From Verrucomicrobia bacterium IMCC26134 (GTDB lineage Bacteria; Verrucomicrobiota; Verrucomicrobiia; Opitutales; Opitutaceae), in contig CP011265.1 in assembly GCA_000972765.1 (NCBI GenBank), positions 3,097,001 to 3,161,000 on the forward strand: 64,000 bases of DNA. Direction: 5' to 3'. The notes under the pieces are model-generated. The model was not told where the DNA came from, did no database searches, and saw only the letters and a program-made list of their open reading frames with translations. This document shows positions 1 to 9,666 of this stretch, one piece after another (position 1 is the stretch's first letter; each line of letters starts with the position of its first letter). The translations under genes were made by a program, and so were the position numbers.

Positions 1-1491
1 ATCACGCCCCCGGGTCGCAAACCCGGTGCGATCTATGATGATCCAATCGCAATCACGTCCGGCCAGGTCAGCCAGCATGGCGTGAGGCTTTTCCAGATAT
101 GGCAGCACGCTGGATAGGAGAACCACGTTGGGACGCTCCGCTTCGAAACACGCATCAATCGTTGCGTAGAACCGTAGGTTGCCGGTCGTGAACTCCCGGA
201 TCCCCGCCGCCACAAACGCAGGCTGTTCGACCACGCTCCAGCACAACTCCGGGAGGTCCCCAAACCAAGGCCGGTGCTGCCACCAGGTGCTGCCGAGGGC
301 CCCGCCAAAGTCTAAAACGCTCAATCGTCCGTTTTCCGAGGCCGCAGCCCGCCTCAGCGCTGCGAGCAGCGGCTCATGACAAACCGGCTCGTGGAATTGA
401 ACCGTGTCCCGTTCCCACAACGCATTTCCGTCGCGCACCGCACGGGTTGCATTAACCACCTTTTGCAGAATCAGCTCCGAGTCATAACCACCGGAAGCCG
501 CCCGCGCAGCCGCCCAATCGGAATAATCGCCAAGCAGACGCTTCGGACTACCGATGCTCCTCAGCCATACTCTTGCCCGTTGCGGCACGAGCTGCTTGGC
601 GCCTTGTCTCAGTAGCCGGGTTAACTTGCGCTGGACACGGAATGCGAGAGAAGGCTCCGCATTGGCCGCAGTCCACAACGCGCGACAGAGCGGGTGTTCA
701 ACAGACTCGGGCCAGCGGAACGGCAAGCCGGGGGCTTTCTGTAGAGGCGGATTCGCCCACTCGACCGCACCGGCAGCGTTGGTTGCCGACCTATCGAAGC
801 CAATATGCTCCACCATGGACCAAGGCGGACGCACGCAAAGTCCGCCGTGCTGAAAATGATGATAGAGCCAGCGCACCGCCCAGATATTGCTCGACTCCTC
901 GCGGGCCGCTTGCGCGGGTAAATCCGCCCCGTAAGCCGCCGGAGAAACCCCGCGATTCGCGGCCTCACGCATTTTGGCCAAAGCGTTCTCTTTCGCCATT
1001 CCCTTCCATGAACGTGCCCAAGCACCCCAGACCCAGCAATCCGCACGCGCATCCAGATAAGGGTTTTCTCCGGCGTCTACCGGCGTAACCCGCGGATGGG
1101 TCCAACCGGACACGCTCATGACACGCCCATCCTCCGCATAGTGCCGCAAGGCCGCGCAAATCCAATCATAGGTGCCGGGCACGCAGATCAAATCATCCTC
1201 CCAGACGATAAACGCGTCATGACGCTCCGCAACCTCGGTGACCCCGGTAAGCACATTACATCCTAGTCCGAGATTCTTTTCGCGCTCCACCAGCCTCACC
1301 TCACACCAATCTACCTCACGCAACAAAGCACGTGTGGCGTTCACCGCCTGGACGTCAGACAATCCCTTCGCCCCATCCGCATAAGATAGAATCAATGGCA
1401 CTCGATTTTCGCGTAAACATTCCAGCACTCGGGCCAGATGCGCCGGACGAGCGTAAGCGAAAAGCACAACCGGAATAACGGCCTCACTCAT
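1..1491 (-). CDS. Glycosyltransferase-methyltransferase fusion, 3' end cut by the window edge
   Basis: The frame is open from the ATG at 1491 to base 1, giving at least 497 residues without a stop; the C-terminus lies outside the window. Residues 1-270 resemble GT2/GNT-I-like sugar transferases: a beta-strand start (PVVLFAYARP), a nucleotide-sugar region, and a DxD-like EDD at 98-100 in FIVWEDDL. From about residue 320 (GDYSDW) the protein matches the TIGR04325 / LIC12133 family of putative methyltransferases, with the hallmark DFGGALGS at 394-401 and a later VVLLSSVLPYLEKP strand. The start overlaps the stop of the upstream methyltransferase gene as ATGA. Both domains probably act on a surface glycan in the cytoplasm. 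The fusion and domain order are seen directly; the substrates are unknown. Confidence 0.82.
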   Translation of the reverse strand, partial: MSEAVIPVVLFAYARPAHLARVLECLRENRVPLILSYADGAKGLSDVQAVNATRALLREVDWCEVRLVEREKNLGLGCNVLTGVTEVAERHDAFIVWEDDLICVPGTYDWICAALRHYAEDGRVMSVSGWTHPRVTPVDAGENPYLDARADCWVWGAWARSWKGMAKENALAKMREAANRGVSPAAYGADLPAQAAREESSNIWAVRWLYHHFQHGGLCVRPPWSMVEHIGFDRSATNAAGAVEWANPPLQKAPGLPFRWPESVEHPLCRALWTAANAEPSLAFRVQRKLTRLLRQGAKQLVPQRARVWLRSIGSPKRLLGDYSDWAAARAASGGYDSELILQKVVNATRAVRDGNALWERDTVQFHEPVCHEPLLAALRRAAASENGRLSVLDFGGALGSTWWQHRPWFGDLPELCWSVVEQPAFVAAGIREFTTGNLRFYATIDACFEAERPNVVLLSSVLPYLEKPHAMLADLAGRDCDWIIIDRTGFATRGRD

Positions 1492-2162
1492 AATCCCAGC
1501 ACGTTTTCAGAACGATAAAACACCGTCGTGCAGCGGCGCTCCACCTGACCGGGCGCAAAGCCCCAGAAATCAAGCCGTTTGAAGCCATGCTTTTTCAAAG
1601 CCTCGCAAGCCGGTTCGTAATCCGGCCTCTCCGTGTCATCCAACACTATCACGCCATCCGAAGCGAGACAGCCACGGGCGGCCTCGACGCAGGCCACGCG
1701 ATTACGTCCGTCAACACTTACCAAGGATGGCGGCTCCCGCAACTCGGCGATAGCGTTGATATAACCAGGGCCGAGCGGACGCTCCCGCAACTCGACATTG
1801 GCCGGTAGCTTTGGCCGTAACATCGCGGCGAAGACGCTATCGTGCTCGAGCGCGATGACCTTGGAAACGCGCTTGGCGTAATAGGAGGTGGACGCGCCGG
1901 CGCCGTATTCGAAGACGTTGAAATTCTTGCCCAGTCGTGGGCCGATAAACTCGATAAACGAATAAGTAGCCCACGGGATGGCAGATCCATCCCGCCCAAC
2001 AATGGACTGATCCAGCACACTGCGCGTCCAGCCGACTTCAGCTAAATAACCATCCAAGGCCATTCTGGCCAACTGGGTGGCAAAGCGACGGTTCATCATC
2101 ACTCTGGCAAAACGCCACTTCAGGGCAAGGCGAGGAGCGGTGTCGGCGGAATCAGGTTTCAT
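1488..2162 (-). CDS. Class I SAM-dependent methyltransferase (small)
   Basis: This is a 224-residue protein with a Rossmann-type SAM site at residues 84-91 (FEYGAGAS), then an acidic strand end at ALEHD (about 104-108) and a second acidic pair in VIVLDDTERPDYE. It resembles small methyltransferases found in polysaccharide loci. It overlaps the flippase gene upstream by 11 bases and the GT-methyltransferase gene downstream by ATGA, so it is almost certainly co-translated with them. It probably methylates a sugar or a precursor of the exported glycan. The acceptor cannot be read from the sequence. Confidence 0.75.
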   Translation of the reverse strand: MKPDSADTAPRLALKWRFARVMMNRRFATQLARMALDGYLAEVGWTRSVLDQSIVGRDGSAIPWATYSFIEFIGPRLGKNFNVFEYGAGASTSYYAKRVSKVIALEHDSVFAAMLRPKLPANVELRERPLGPGYINAIAELREPPSLVSVDGRNRVACVEAARGCLASDGVIVLDDTERPDYEPACEALKKHGFKRLDFWGFAPGQVERRCTTVFYRSENVLGL

Positions 2163-3480
2163 GAAAGATGGAAGGAAAAGGGCAAAGGAGCGCCCTCGTT
2201 TGCATCCGTGCCAGCTTTAGTGCGGGCTTGAAAAGATAAGTCGATAGCCAAGCGGCAACCACCTGCGCCGCCAGAGTCGCCAGCGCCGCACCTACGGGAC
2301 CTTGAGAGGGGATCAAAACCCAGTTCAATCCGATGTTTAAGGCGGCCCCAATCAGCGTCGCGATCAAATGAAACCGCGTCCATCCCTCCATCACGCATAC
2401 CTGTCCACGCGCTACGCCAAGCGAGGCAAAAAGCAAAATCCACGCATGCACCATTTGCACCGGAACGGACCCCGCGAAGACCTCGCCATAGGCCATCCGA
2501 ACAAGCGATGGCCCGAGAAGAAAAACCGATATAGCCAAGCCATATCCCAACAGTGCGCTCACCTGGCAGTATTGCAGGATTTTCCGGTAATAAACCTCGC
2601 CGCCAACCAGCTTCGCCCGCGTCAAACCTGGAATCATACTGACGGCCAGCGCACCGGGAGCAAATAACCATATTTCACTGAATTTAACACCCGCCATATA
2701 AATCCCCACCGCCTCCTCACCGGCCATATTGCGCAACATTACTGCGTCGATACGCATATAAATGGCGACCGCGATGCCGGAAAGCATCAGCGGCCATGCC
2801 TCAAGCGCCAAACGCCTGGCGGTCATAAGCACCCTTCCTCCAAAATCCATCGTAAGTCCCTCCTGCCTAGCGCGCCATGCCAACATCGCGGCACATAGAG
2901 AAAATTCAAAAACAGACACCCAGGCAAATGCCGCGAGTTCCGCATGAGACTGCACTAACATGACCCGCAGTCCCGCCCCGGCCAACGCCGCCCCCCACTG
3001 TATGAAAACCGTGACTCGGGACTTCATCCGGGCCTGAAACCACAACTCGGGGAGCATAACGGACGGCTGAAAAACCATCAGCCCCAAAATCGGCAGCAGC
3101 CCGTTCCCGGTGGAAACGTCGTCATGCAACAGGCAAAGCACCAAAATCAGACCGTAGCCAGCCACTCCCACCAGCAATCGCAACGTCAGGGCCCCGGCCA
3201 GCGTGCGGGGAGTCTGCGCCGGGTATGCCACAAGTTCTCGCCTAATAATCGCCTCCAGACCGCCCTCAGCCATCAACATCACCACGCCTGCGATCGCGGT
3301 CGCATACCCCATTGCGCCCAAGCCCTGCGGCCCGAGGTATCGTGCCACATAAAAACCAACCCCTGCGCCGATAATGAATCGCACCAACTTGTCGGTCACC
3401 AACCATGCAAAATTAGATACAACCGCGCGACGGTCCGGCTTCTTCAAAGCAGCCCTCAGTTGCCGCAAGTTATTGATCAT
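2152..3480 (-). CDS. Wzx-like polysaccharide flippase (MOP superfamily)
   Basis: This is a 442-residue protein with about 12-14 hydrophobic helices and the typical N-terminal signature of O-unit flippases: a long first helix ([15 protein letters not shown]), then [17 protein letters not shown]. It would move lipid-linked repeat units across the inner membrane. I chose the ATG at 3480 because it overlaps the aminotransferase stop as ATGA, like the other junctions of this operon; an in-frame ATG at 3486 would add two residues. The 3' end overlaps the methyltransferase gene by 11 bases. With the O-antigen ligase-like protein at 5139 it suggests a Wzx/Wzy-type pathway. Confidence 0.87.
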   Translation of the reverse strand: MINNLRQLRAALKKPDRRAVVSNFAWLVTDKLVRFIIGAGVGFYVARYLGPQGLGAMGYATAIAGVVMLMAEGGLEAIIRRELVAYPAQTPRTLAGALTLRLLVGVAGYGLILVLCLLHDDVSTGNGLLPILGLMVFQPSVMLPELWFQARMKSRVTVFIQWGAALAGAGLRVMLVQSHAELAAFAWVSVFEFSLCAAMLAWRARQEGLTMDFGGRVLMTARRLALEAWPLMLSGIAVAIYMRIDAVMLRNMAGEEAVGIYMAGVKFSEIWLFAPGALAVSMIPGLTRAKLVGGEVYYRKILQYCQVSALLGYGLAISVFLLGPSLVRMAYGEVFAGSVPVQMVHAWILLFASLGVARGQVCVMEGWTRFHLIATLIGAALNIGLNWVLIPSQGPVGAALATLAAQVVAAWLSTYLFKPALKLARMQTRALLCPFPSIFHET

Positions 3481-4589
3481 GCCCATTCATTCACTGCCAT
3501 TATGACCCGGTTCACCTCGGCGTCGGCCAGATGCGGGCCCATCGGTAAGCTCAGCACCTCGGCGTGGATCGCCTCCGTGATCGGCCAGTCTCCCGCCAGC
3601 TCTCCGCCCGAATACGCTTCCTGCCGGTGGGGCGGGATCGGGTAATGCACCATCGTCTGCACCCCTTGGGTCGCCAGATAGGCCTGCAAACGATCCCTCT
3701 CTGCACAGCGCACCACAAACAAATGCCAAACGTGCGCCTCCGCCTCGGCCGGCATCGCCGGCAGGCGAACCCGGGGATTGCGAATCGCCGCCAGATAGCT
3801 CGCCGCCACCTCGCGGCGCCGCGCGTTCTCCGCCGCCAGCGAGGGCAACCGCACCCGTAACAAGGCAGCCTGCAACTCATCCAGGCGGCTGTTCACGCCT
3901 TGATAGAGGTTATGATACTTTTTCTCCGACCCGTAGTTTCGCAGGGCGCGCACCATCCTGGCCAGCGAAGGATCCGACGTCGTCACCGCTCCGGCGTCAC
4001 CCAGCGCACCGAGGTTCTTGGTCGGATAAAAACTAAAACCCGCCGCATCGCCCCACGCGCCCACCGGTTGTCCCGCGTGCTTCGCCCCGTGCGCCTGCGC
4101 ACAGTCCTCGACTACCTTTAGCCGGTGGCGACGGGCGATCTCCATGATCCGCGACATGTCCGCCGCCCTTCCGTAAAGATGCACCGCCAGGATAGCCCGC
4201 GTGCGCGGCGTGATCGCCGCCTCAATCCGCGCCGGATCGAGGTTAAATGTCCCAGCGTCCGGCTCCACGAGCACCGGACGCAAATGCACCGCGCTCAACG
4301 CCAGAATCGAGGCGATGTAGGTATTTGCCGGCACGATCACTTCGTCACCTTCGACCATGAATCCCTGCTGAAGGTAGGCCTTGAAAATCAAGGTCAACGC
4401 ATCCAGCCCATTACCCACGCCCACGCAATGATCAGCGCCGCACCATACCGCGAACTCGCGTTCGAAGGCCTCCACTTCCGCACCCAGCACATACCAGCCG
4501 GAATCCAACACCCGGGTGAAGGCGGACAGCAACTCCGCCCGGTGGTGGCGGTTGATCTCTTTAAGGTCCAGGCATGAGATGAGCTTCAT
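3477..4589 (-). CDS. DegT/DnrJ/EryC1/StrS-family sugar aminotransferase (FdtB/QdtB-like)
   Basis: This is a 370-residue PLP enzyme of normal family length. It shows the substrate and phosphate region GNGLDALTL (60-68), the PLP-ring region [11 protein letters not shown] (159-169) and the Schiff-base lysine K191 in [11 protein letters not shown]. Immediately upstream and overlapping by ATGA is a sugar 3,4-ketoisomerase of the FdtA type. In known dTDP-Fuc3NAc and dTDP-Qui3NAc pathways the ketoisomerase makes a 3-keto sugar that the aminotransferase converts to a 3-amino sugar. A 3-aminosugar product is therefore inferred. No sugar N-acetyltransferase and no RmlA/RmlB were seen in the window, so those steps must be encoded elsewhere. 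Confidence 0.87.
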   Translation of the reverse strand: MKLISCLDLKEINRHHRAELLSAFTRVLDSGWYVLGAEVEAFEREFAVWCGADHCVGVGNGLDALTLIFKAYLQQGFMVEGDEVIVPANTYIASILALSAVHLRPVLVEPDAGTFNLDPARIEAAITPRTRAILAVHLYGRAADMSRIMEIARRHRLKVVEDCAQAHGAKHAGQPVGAWGDAAGFSFYPTKNLGALGDAGAVTTSDPSLARMVRALRNYGSEKKYHNLYQGVNSRLDELQAALLRVRLPSLAAENARRREVAASYLAAIRNPRVRLPAMPAEAEAHVWHLFVVRCAERDRLQAYLATQGVQTMVHYPIPPHRQEAYSGGELAGDWPITEAIHAEVLSLPMGPHLADAEVNRVIMAVNEWA

Positions 4590-4993
4590 ATGTGTGCCCC
4601 CTCGCTTAGGCGCAGGAACTCCGCACGGTCGCGGATGTAGTCGCCTTCGTCATAGTGCTCGGCCGCCAGCACCAGCAGAACACAATCCGCCGAGAAGTCC
4701 GTCATTTCATGCCAGATCATTGGCTCCAAACACAGTCCGCAGGCCGGATTATTAAGTGTGATTTTTTCCACGGCGCGTCCGTCGTCCAGCTTAATTTGGC
4801 ACGAGCCGGTCAGGGCGACGATCACCTGTTGCAACTTGCGATGCGCGTGGGCGCCGCGCACTGCGCCGGACTGCATGTGCAGCAAGCTATACACCCGTTT
4901 GATGTGGAACGGGACGTCATCGTCCGACTCAATCGGAATCAAGAGGCCGCGTGCGTCGCCTCGAGCTGGAAAAGTGATCCACTTCACGTTCAT
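4586..4993 (-). CDS. FdtA/QdtA-like dTDP-4-keto-6-deoxyhexose 3,4-ketoisomerase (cupin)
   Basis: This is a 135-residue single-domain cupin. The first 20 residues ([14 protein letters not shown]) match the FdtA/WxcM start, and [11 protein letters not shown] gives the conserved His pair at 49 and 51 with the following glutamine that shape the active site. The family isomerises dTDP-4-keto-6-deoxyglucose to a 3-keto sugar for transamination. I chose the ATG at 4993 because it gives the usual family length; an in-frame TTG at 5032 would add 13 residues. The stop overlaps the aminotransferase start as ATGA. It is the first gene of the minus-strand operon that continues to base 1. Confidence 0.86.
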   Translation of the reverse strand: MNVKWITFPARGDARGLLIPIESDDDVPFHIKRVYSLLHMQSGAVRGAHAHRKLQQVIVALTGSCQIKLDDGRAVEKITLNNPACGLCLEPMIWHEMTDFSADCVLLVLAAEHYDEGDYIRDRAEFLRLSEGAHI

Positions 4994-5138
4994 CAAGAGA
5001 GCTGACTCCAACACCGCCACCGTGCGCCGCAAGAGCTATTCCCATTGAGCCCCAAGCGGCGCTATACATTCTCAGCCGAGACTGCTTTCTAGGCGTGTCA
5101 TTCCGGCAATTAATGGCGAGTCTGCGTCCGCCGCCCCC
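4994..5138. promoter_or_regulatory. Divergent intergenic spacer between two polysaccharide operons
   Basis: These 145 bases separate the minus-strand amino-sugar operon from the plus-strand operon that starts at 5139, so promoters for both should lie here or within the first codons. I could not identify a convincing -35/-10 pair; a TATACAT stretch near 5072 is the only AT-rich candidate. Confidence 0.35.
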
Positions 5139-6815
5139 ATGAGTTTTTTTAGCGATCAACTGCCCGCATGCCTTGGCTTTAAGGCCGATGATCCAGAATC
5201 ACGCTCGTGCATCGCCCCTGCGCTCGCCCTCGCGCTTGCATTCATCGTGCTGCCGCTGTGTTTGCTCACACCGTTCGATACGGACCGCTCATTGCCCCTC
5301 CTCTTCCTTCCCGCCGTTTGGCTGGGCTGGAAAAATTCCCAGCCGGTCTCGCCCGGCTTGCTTTCCCTAATAATCGCAATCTTCGCCGCGATGCTGCTCT
5401 CCACCGCATTCGCCGCCCACTCGGCTCGTTCGCTGGTATCGGTCTCGGCAGCGGCTTGGGTGATCGCCGGCGGCATGGTGGCGCGCAATCTCACCTCCAG
5501 CCTGCCGGCAGTGCGACTCGTGCTGGGTGGCATTGTATTAGGTGCGGCGCTCGGCAGCGTCTTGGTGCTGGCCGGAGCTGGCGGAGCTTACATGGACTTT
5601 CCGACTTATTGGGGCGCCCGGATTTTTAGCATGCACCAATACGCGGGCGTCGTCGCCGGCCTAGGGCTCTGGGCGCTCCGCCCGGCCTCCCCAGCCGCCA
5701 GACTCGCGGTCATCGCCCTGTGTGCGGTCACCTGCATCGGCTTGGCTTCGTCCGGCAGCCGGGCCCCGGTCGCCGGACTGTTAATCATGTTGGCCGCCTG
5801 GTTCTGGCGCGGCGGGACCACGGATCGCCGGTTGCTGCTGCGCACCGCGCCCGCGCTCGCTGGAGTCGCGTTAACGGTTTCGTGGCTGATCGGCAGTCCC
5901 TATGCGACTATGGGCTGGTGGTCGGCCGTCGCACGCACCGCCAACGCCGCCAGCATTCAGGATGTGGCGTCTGGCCGCGCCTATTTTTGGCCGGTCGTCT
6001 GGCATCAGGTCTGGAACTCGCCCTGGTTCGGCCACGGCGCCGACGCCTACCAATACATCCAGCCCCGGCTTCACGGTTCGCAGCCGCACAACGCCCTCCT
6101 ACAGTGGCTCTACGAGTATGGTCTGGCCGGAACATTTCCTATCGTGCTGCTCCTAGTTGCCGGCGTGGTCGGCCTGACCCGCAAAGGCCCAGCACCGGAA
6201 AACCCCACTCGCACCTTCCGAATCTGGGCGGGGTCCACTCTGGCCGGCACCTTCGTTTACGGTCTCTTCGATGGAGTTTTCTACCACATGGTCGCCTTTA
6301 TGCCCGCGGCTGTCATCGCGGGATTCGCACTTGGAGGCCAAGCGAGAGTAGCACCCGGTAATTCCGTCTACCTGCGCAACTGGCACCGGATACTTCGCCC
6401 CGGACTCTTGGCGGCGCTGCTGGCGATCCTGCTGCATGGCTGGCTGGGATTCATGCTCTTGCGCGCCGGCAACGTGGAGCCGGATTCGCCGCCTGCGCGG
6501 CTGTTGCGCGCCTTCCCAAGCACCACCTTCGGACTTAAAAACTGGATAAACCGGTGGGAAAAGTCCCACCCCGAAGCGGTCATCGACTGGATAAAGTGGG
6601 CCCAGTCCGCTTCCAACGCACAGCCCGAATACCATCTGGCGGCTGTCACCATCCAGTTGCACAACAGGGATTTTATCTCGGCAGAAAAAGAACTTCGCGC
6701 CTGCCTGCCCAAAGTCCGCGACATAGAGGTCGACGACATAAACCGCTTGCTCGCAGGAGTCGCGGTGAAGGCCAAAGAGCAAGCCGCAAACGGAACAACC
6801 AAGGCCACAAAATGA
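5139..6815 (+). CDS. O-antigen ligase / Wzy-like polymerase family membrane protein
   Basis: This is a 558-residue protein with about 11 hydrophobic helices in the first 400 residues. The Wzy_C hallmark lies near residue 295-325: a GHGADAY loop followed by QPHNALLQWLYEYG, the glycine-rich and His-Asn region conserved in WaaL and Wzy enzymes. It would join lipid-linked glycan repeats, or attach finished glycan to an acceptor, on the periplasmic side. The soluble tail from about residue 450 has a short TPR-like helical look (PEYHLAAVTIQLHNRDF). It is the first gene of the plus-strand block; the next gene begins 43 bases later. Polymerase and ligase cannot be separated from sequence alone. Confidence 0.8.
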   Translation: MSFFSDQLPACLGFKADDPESRSCIAPALALALAFIVLPLCLLTPFDTDRSLPLLFLPAVWLGWKNSQPVSPGLLSLIIAIFAAMLLSTAFAAHSARSLVSVSAAAWVIAGGMVARNLTSSLPAVRLVLGGIVLGAALGSVLVLAGAGGAYMDFPTYWGARIFSMHQYAGVVAGLGLWALRPASPAARLAVIALCAVTCIGLASSGSRAPVAGLLIMLAAWFWRGGTTDRRLLLRTAPALAGVALTVSWLIGSPYATMGWWSAVARTANAASIQDVASGRAYFWPVVWHQVWNSPWFGHGADAYQYIQPRLHGSQPHNALLQWLYEYGLAGTFPIVLLLVAGVVGLTRKGPAPENPTRTFRIWAGSTLAGTFVYGLFDGVFYHMVAFMPAAVIAGFALGGQARVAPGNSVYLRNWHRILRPGLLAALLAILLHGWLGFMLLRAGNVEPDSPPARLLRAFPSTTFGLKNWINRWEKSHPEAVIDWIKWAQSASNAQPEYHLAAVTIQLHNRDFISAEKELRACLPKVRDIEVDDINRLLAGVAVKAKEQAANGTTKATK

Positions 6816-6858
6816 CCGTTGACGAAAGCCAGCCCCCGCCGGAGCTATCCACCCCCGC

Positions 6859-8943
6859 GTGACTATCACCCATCACATCAGAAACAGCCGACGGACTACC
6901 GCCTTTATCGTCGCCACCGCCCTGCTCCTCTACTGGCTGATGGCGATCAGTGTCTCTCCTCGCGTGGGCGTCACAGCGGACGAGGTGGTGCATTTCACGG
7001 GAGGTTATAGCTACTGGAAATTCAACGACTACAGGCTACATCCTGAAAACGGCACCCTGCCGATGCGGCTGGCCGCGCTGCCCCTGGTCTTCGCCGACCT
7101 GCACTTTCCTTCTCTGCAGGATCCGCAATGGATAGCATCAAAGGTGAACAACGTGGGGGAGTTGTTCTTTTTTCACCAAGGCAACGACGTCTCGAAAATA
7201 CTCCTCTATGGCCGCATGATGCTCGCCCTCGCGGGAGCGGTCACCATCTGGCTGACATGGCGCTGGTCGCGCGGGCTCTTCGGACCACGCGCGGGCTGGC
7301 TGGCCCTCGGGCTCACGGTATTTTGCCCCGCTTTGCTGACCCATGGCGGACTCATCACCTCAGACATCACCATGACTGCCTGCATGATCGGAGCCCTTTC
7401 CGCCTGCTGGCTAGTGCTACATCGCGCCACTTGGGGGAGACTCCTCCTCGCGGGTATCGTCTGCGGACTGGCTTTTTTATCAAAGATGTCGGGGGTGATT
7501 CTCATCCCGCTGCTCGCTACGATGGTCTTGTTAAGGTGCCTGCGCGGCACTCCGCTTATCCTGGTCTTAGGCGAGAGCGTGCACTGGCTGCGTGGTCGCT
7601 TAGCTGTGCTGGCCGGTTCAATCGCGCTCATGACAATCGTAGCGGCGGGCAGTTTGATTGTTCTCTGGGGTGGCTACGGCTTCCGTTATAGCGGATTCAA
7701 CCTGGAAAAATCCACGACGACCGGATACTATCTGGACTGGGACGTGGTGCTGAACAAAACCTCCATTCCGTATAGATCCGACACCAGCCTGAACGATCTG
7801 CTCCCCAGCCGGCCAATCCCCCATCCCACGTCGATCGACCACTTGGTGGAGTGGCTGCGCGACCGCCGCCTGCTGCCCGAGGCCTACCTCTGGGGCTTCG
7901 CGCACACCCATAAATTCTCCCTTTACCGGCCCGCTTTTTTGCTCGGCCAATACCGGACCACCGGTTGGCCGAGCTTCTTCCCCCTCGCCTTCCTGCTCAA
8001 GACCACCCTGCCCGCCCTCGTGCTTTTTACCACGGGTATAGCCGCGCTGGTTTGGACCGCCCGGAGACGCTCGCTTGCCGACCCAGCGATCGGCGCAACG
8101 GCACCATTAAAAATAGGGAGCATCTGCCCCCGCTGGCTCTACCGCGGCTCTCCTCTCCTGCTTTTCTTTGTCCTCTACTGGCTCATGGCGGTGAACATGC
8201 ATCTCAATATCGGGCACCGGCACATACTGCCAACCTACCCTGTGTTTTACATTCTGGCCTCGGCGTCGGTGCTCTGGCTGGGTCGTTACAAAAACCGAAT
8301 GGTCACGCTAGGTCTGGTAGCGACCCTGGGATTGCACGCGCTGGACTCGATCAACGCCCGGCCTTTTTACATTTCCTATTTTCAGCCACTGGTAGGCGGC
8401 GCCGCCAAGGGCTACCACTACTTGGTCGACAGCTCCTACGACTGGGGCCAGGGACTACCCGATCTGGCCGTGTGGCTGAAGTCAGACCAGCGGCGCTCTG
8501 ATCCAGCACCCGTTCACCTCTGCTACTTTGGCGCCGATTCCCCCCGCGAACGAGGCCTCGATGTAATCCGGTTCGGCGATGATTTGGCTGATTTTGGCCC
8601 CAGAACCTATCCCGCCCAGCTCAACGCCGGATGGTATGCCATCAGTGCGACTCACTTGATGCAGGTTTACGCCCCCACACGAGGCGATTGGACTGCTGCT
8701 CACGAAGAAAAATATCAGAAAATACTAGCCCGACTGGCCCACGCTAAACCAAACGCACAACGCACAGGCAAGGAGTCCACCAGCGTCCTGGAAGACTGCA
8801 GCGACCTAGAAATCATCCAAACGACCCGGATCTGCCACTTTCTACGAGACCGCCCCCCCCTGGAAGTCGTCGGTGGCTCCATCCTTATTTTCAAACTCAG
8901 CGCTGCCGAAATTAAGGCGGCGCTTTACGCCCCTATCCAGTAG
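6859..8943 (+). CDS. GT-C membrane glycosyltransferase, paralogue 1 of 3
   Basis: This is a 694-residue protein with a GTG start. An N-terminal helix is followed by a first periplasmic loop with VTADEVVHF, where D41-E42 is in the position of the catalytic acidic pair of PMT/ArnT-type GT-C enzymes, then [15 protein letters not shown]. Multiple helices follow, with [12 protein letters not shown] near residue 450 and a distinctive C-terminal segment ([13 protein letters not shown], about 524-536). Very similar signatures occur in the proteins at 16342 and 18432. GT-C enzymes of this kind use polyprenyl-phosphate sugars as donors and act outside the membrane. The acceptor, glycan or protein, is unknown. 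Confidence 0.77.
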   Translation: MTITHHIRNSRRTTAFIVATALLLYWLMAISVSPRVGVTADEVVHFTGGYSYWKFNDYRLHPENGTLPMRLAALPLVFADLHFPSLQDPQWIASKVNNVGELFFFHQGNDVSKILLYGRMMLALAGAVTIWLTWRWSRGLFGPRAGWLALGLTVFCPALLTHGGLITSDITMTACMIGALSACWLVLHRATWGRLLLAGIVCGLAFLSKMSGVILIPLLATMVLLRCLRGTPLILVLGESVHWLRGRLAVLAGSIALMTIVAAGSLIVLWGGYGFRYSGFNLEKSTTTGYYLDWDVVLNKTSIPYRSDTSLNDLLPSRPIPHPTSIDHLVEWLRDRRLLPEAYLWGFAHTHKFSLYRPAFLLGQYRTTGWPSFFPLAFLLKTTLPALVLFTTGIAALVWTARRRSLADPAIGATAPLKIGSICPRWLYRGSPLLLFFVLYWLMAVNMHLNIGHRHILPTYPVFYILASASVLWLGRYKNRMVTLGLVATLGLHALDSINARPFYISYFQPLVGGAAKGYHYLVDSSYDWGQGLPDLAVWLKSDQRRSDPAPVHLCYFGADSPRERGLDVIRFGDDLADFGPRTYPAQLNAGWYAISATHLMQVYAPTRGDWTAAHEEKYQKILARLAHAKPNAQRTGKESTSVLEDCSDLEIIQTTRICHFLRDRPPLEVVGGSILIFKLSAAEIKAALYAPIQ

Positions 8944-8962
8944 TCCACATCCTTTGCCACGT

Positions 8963-9652
8963 ATGAAGCTCTCCATCGTCATCCCCTGCTATAACGAGCG
9001 ATCCACCATTCGCGCCATCGTGGATGCCGTGCGCGCCGCACCGGTCACCGATCGCGAGATCATCATCGTGGACGACTGCTCGCACGACGGCACGCGTGAA
9101 ATCCTGCGCACCGAAATCACCCCGCTGGTGGACAAAATAATCTACCACGAAATCAACCAGGGAAAAGGCGCCGCCCTGCGCACCGGGTTTGCCTCCGCTA
9201 CCGGCGACATCGTAATCATCCAGGACGCCGACCTCGAATACGATCCGCAGGAATATCCGCGCCTCATCCGCCCCATCATGGAAGGCCGGGCCGACGTCGT
9301 CTTCGGCTCTCGTTTCGCCGGCGGAGACGCCCACCGCGTCGTCTACTTCTGGCACATGATCGGCAACAAGTTCCTGACCCTCCTTTCCAACATGTGCACC
9401 AACGTGAACCTCACGGATATGGAAACCTGCTACAAGGTCTTCAAGCGCGAGGTCATCCAGAAAATCACCATCGAGGAAAATCGTTTCGGTTTCGAACCCG
9501 AGATCACCGCCAAGGTCGTAAAGCTGGACGTCGTCATCTACGAGGTAGGCATTTCGTATTACGGCCGCACTTACAAAGAGGGTAAAAAAATCGGCTGGCG
9601 TGACGGCTTCCGCGCCATCTACGCCATCCTTAAATACAATCTCTTCCGCTGA
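8963..9652 (+). CDS. GT2 glycosyltransferase, dolichyl/polyprenyl-phosphate sugar synthase-like
   Basis: This is a 229-residue soluble enzyme with the DPM1/DPG-synthase pattern: SIVIPCYNE at the N-terminus, [11 protein letters not shown] (D37-D38), and [13 protein letters not shown] (D88 and D90) for metal and nucleotide-sugar binding, then a highly conserved tail ([25 protein letters not shown]). It probably moves a hexose from a nucleotide sugar to a polyprenyl phosphate on the cytoplasmic face. I chose the ATG at 8963 because it directly precedes the first beta-strand; upstream in-frame codons would overlap the GT-C gene. It lies 19 bases after the GT-C gene at 6859 and 14 bases before the epimerase. 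Confidence 0.88.
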   Translation: MKLSIVIPCYNERSTIRAIVDAVRAAPVTDREIIIVDDCSHDGTREILRTEITPLVDKIIYHEINQGKGAALRTGFASATGDIVIIQDADLEYDPQEYPRLIRPIMEGRADVVFGSRFAGGDAHRVVYFWHMIGNKFLTLLSNMCTNVNLTDMETCYKVFKREVIQKITIEENRFGFEPEITAKVVKLDVVIYEVGISYYGRTYKEGKKIGWRDGFRAIYAILKYNLFR

Positions 9653-9666
9653 GCACCCGCTAAACC

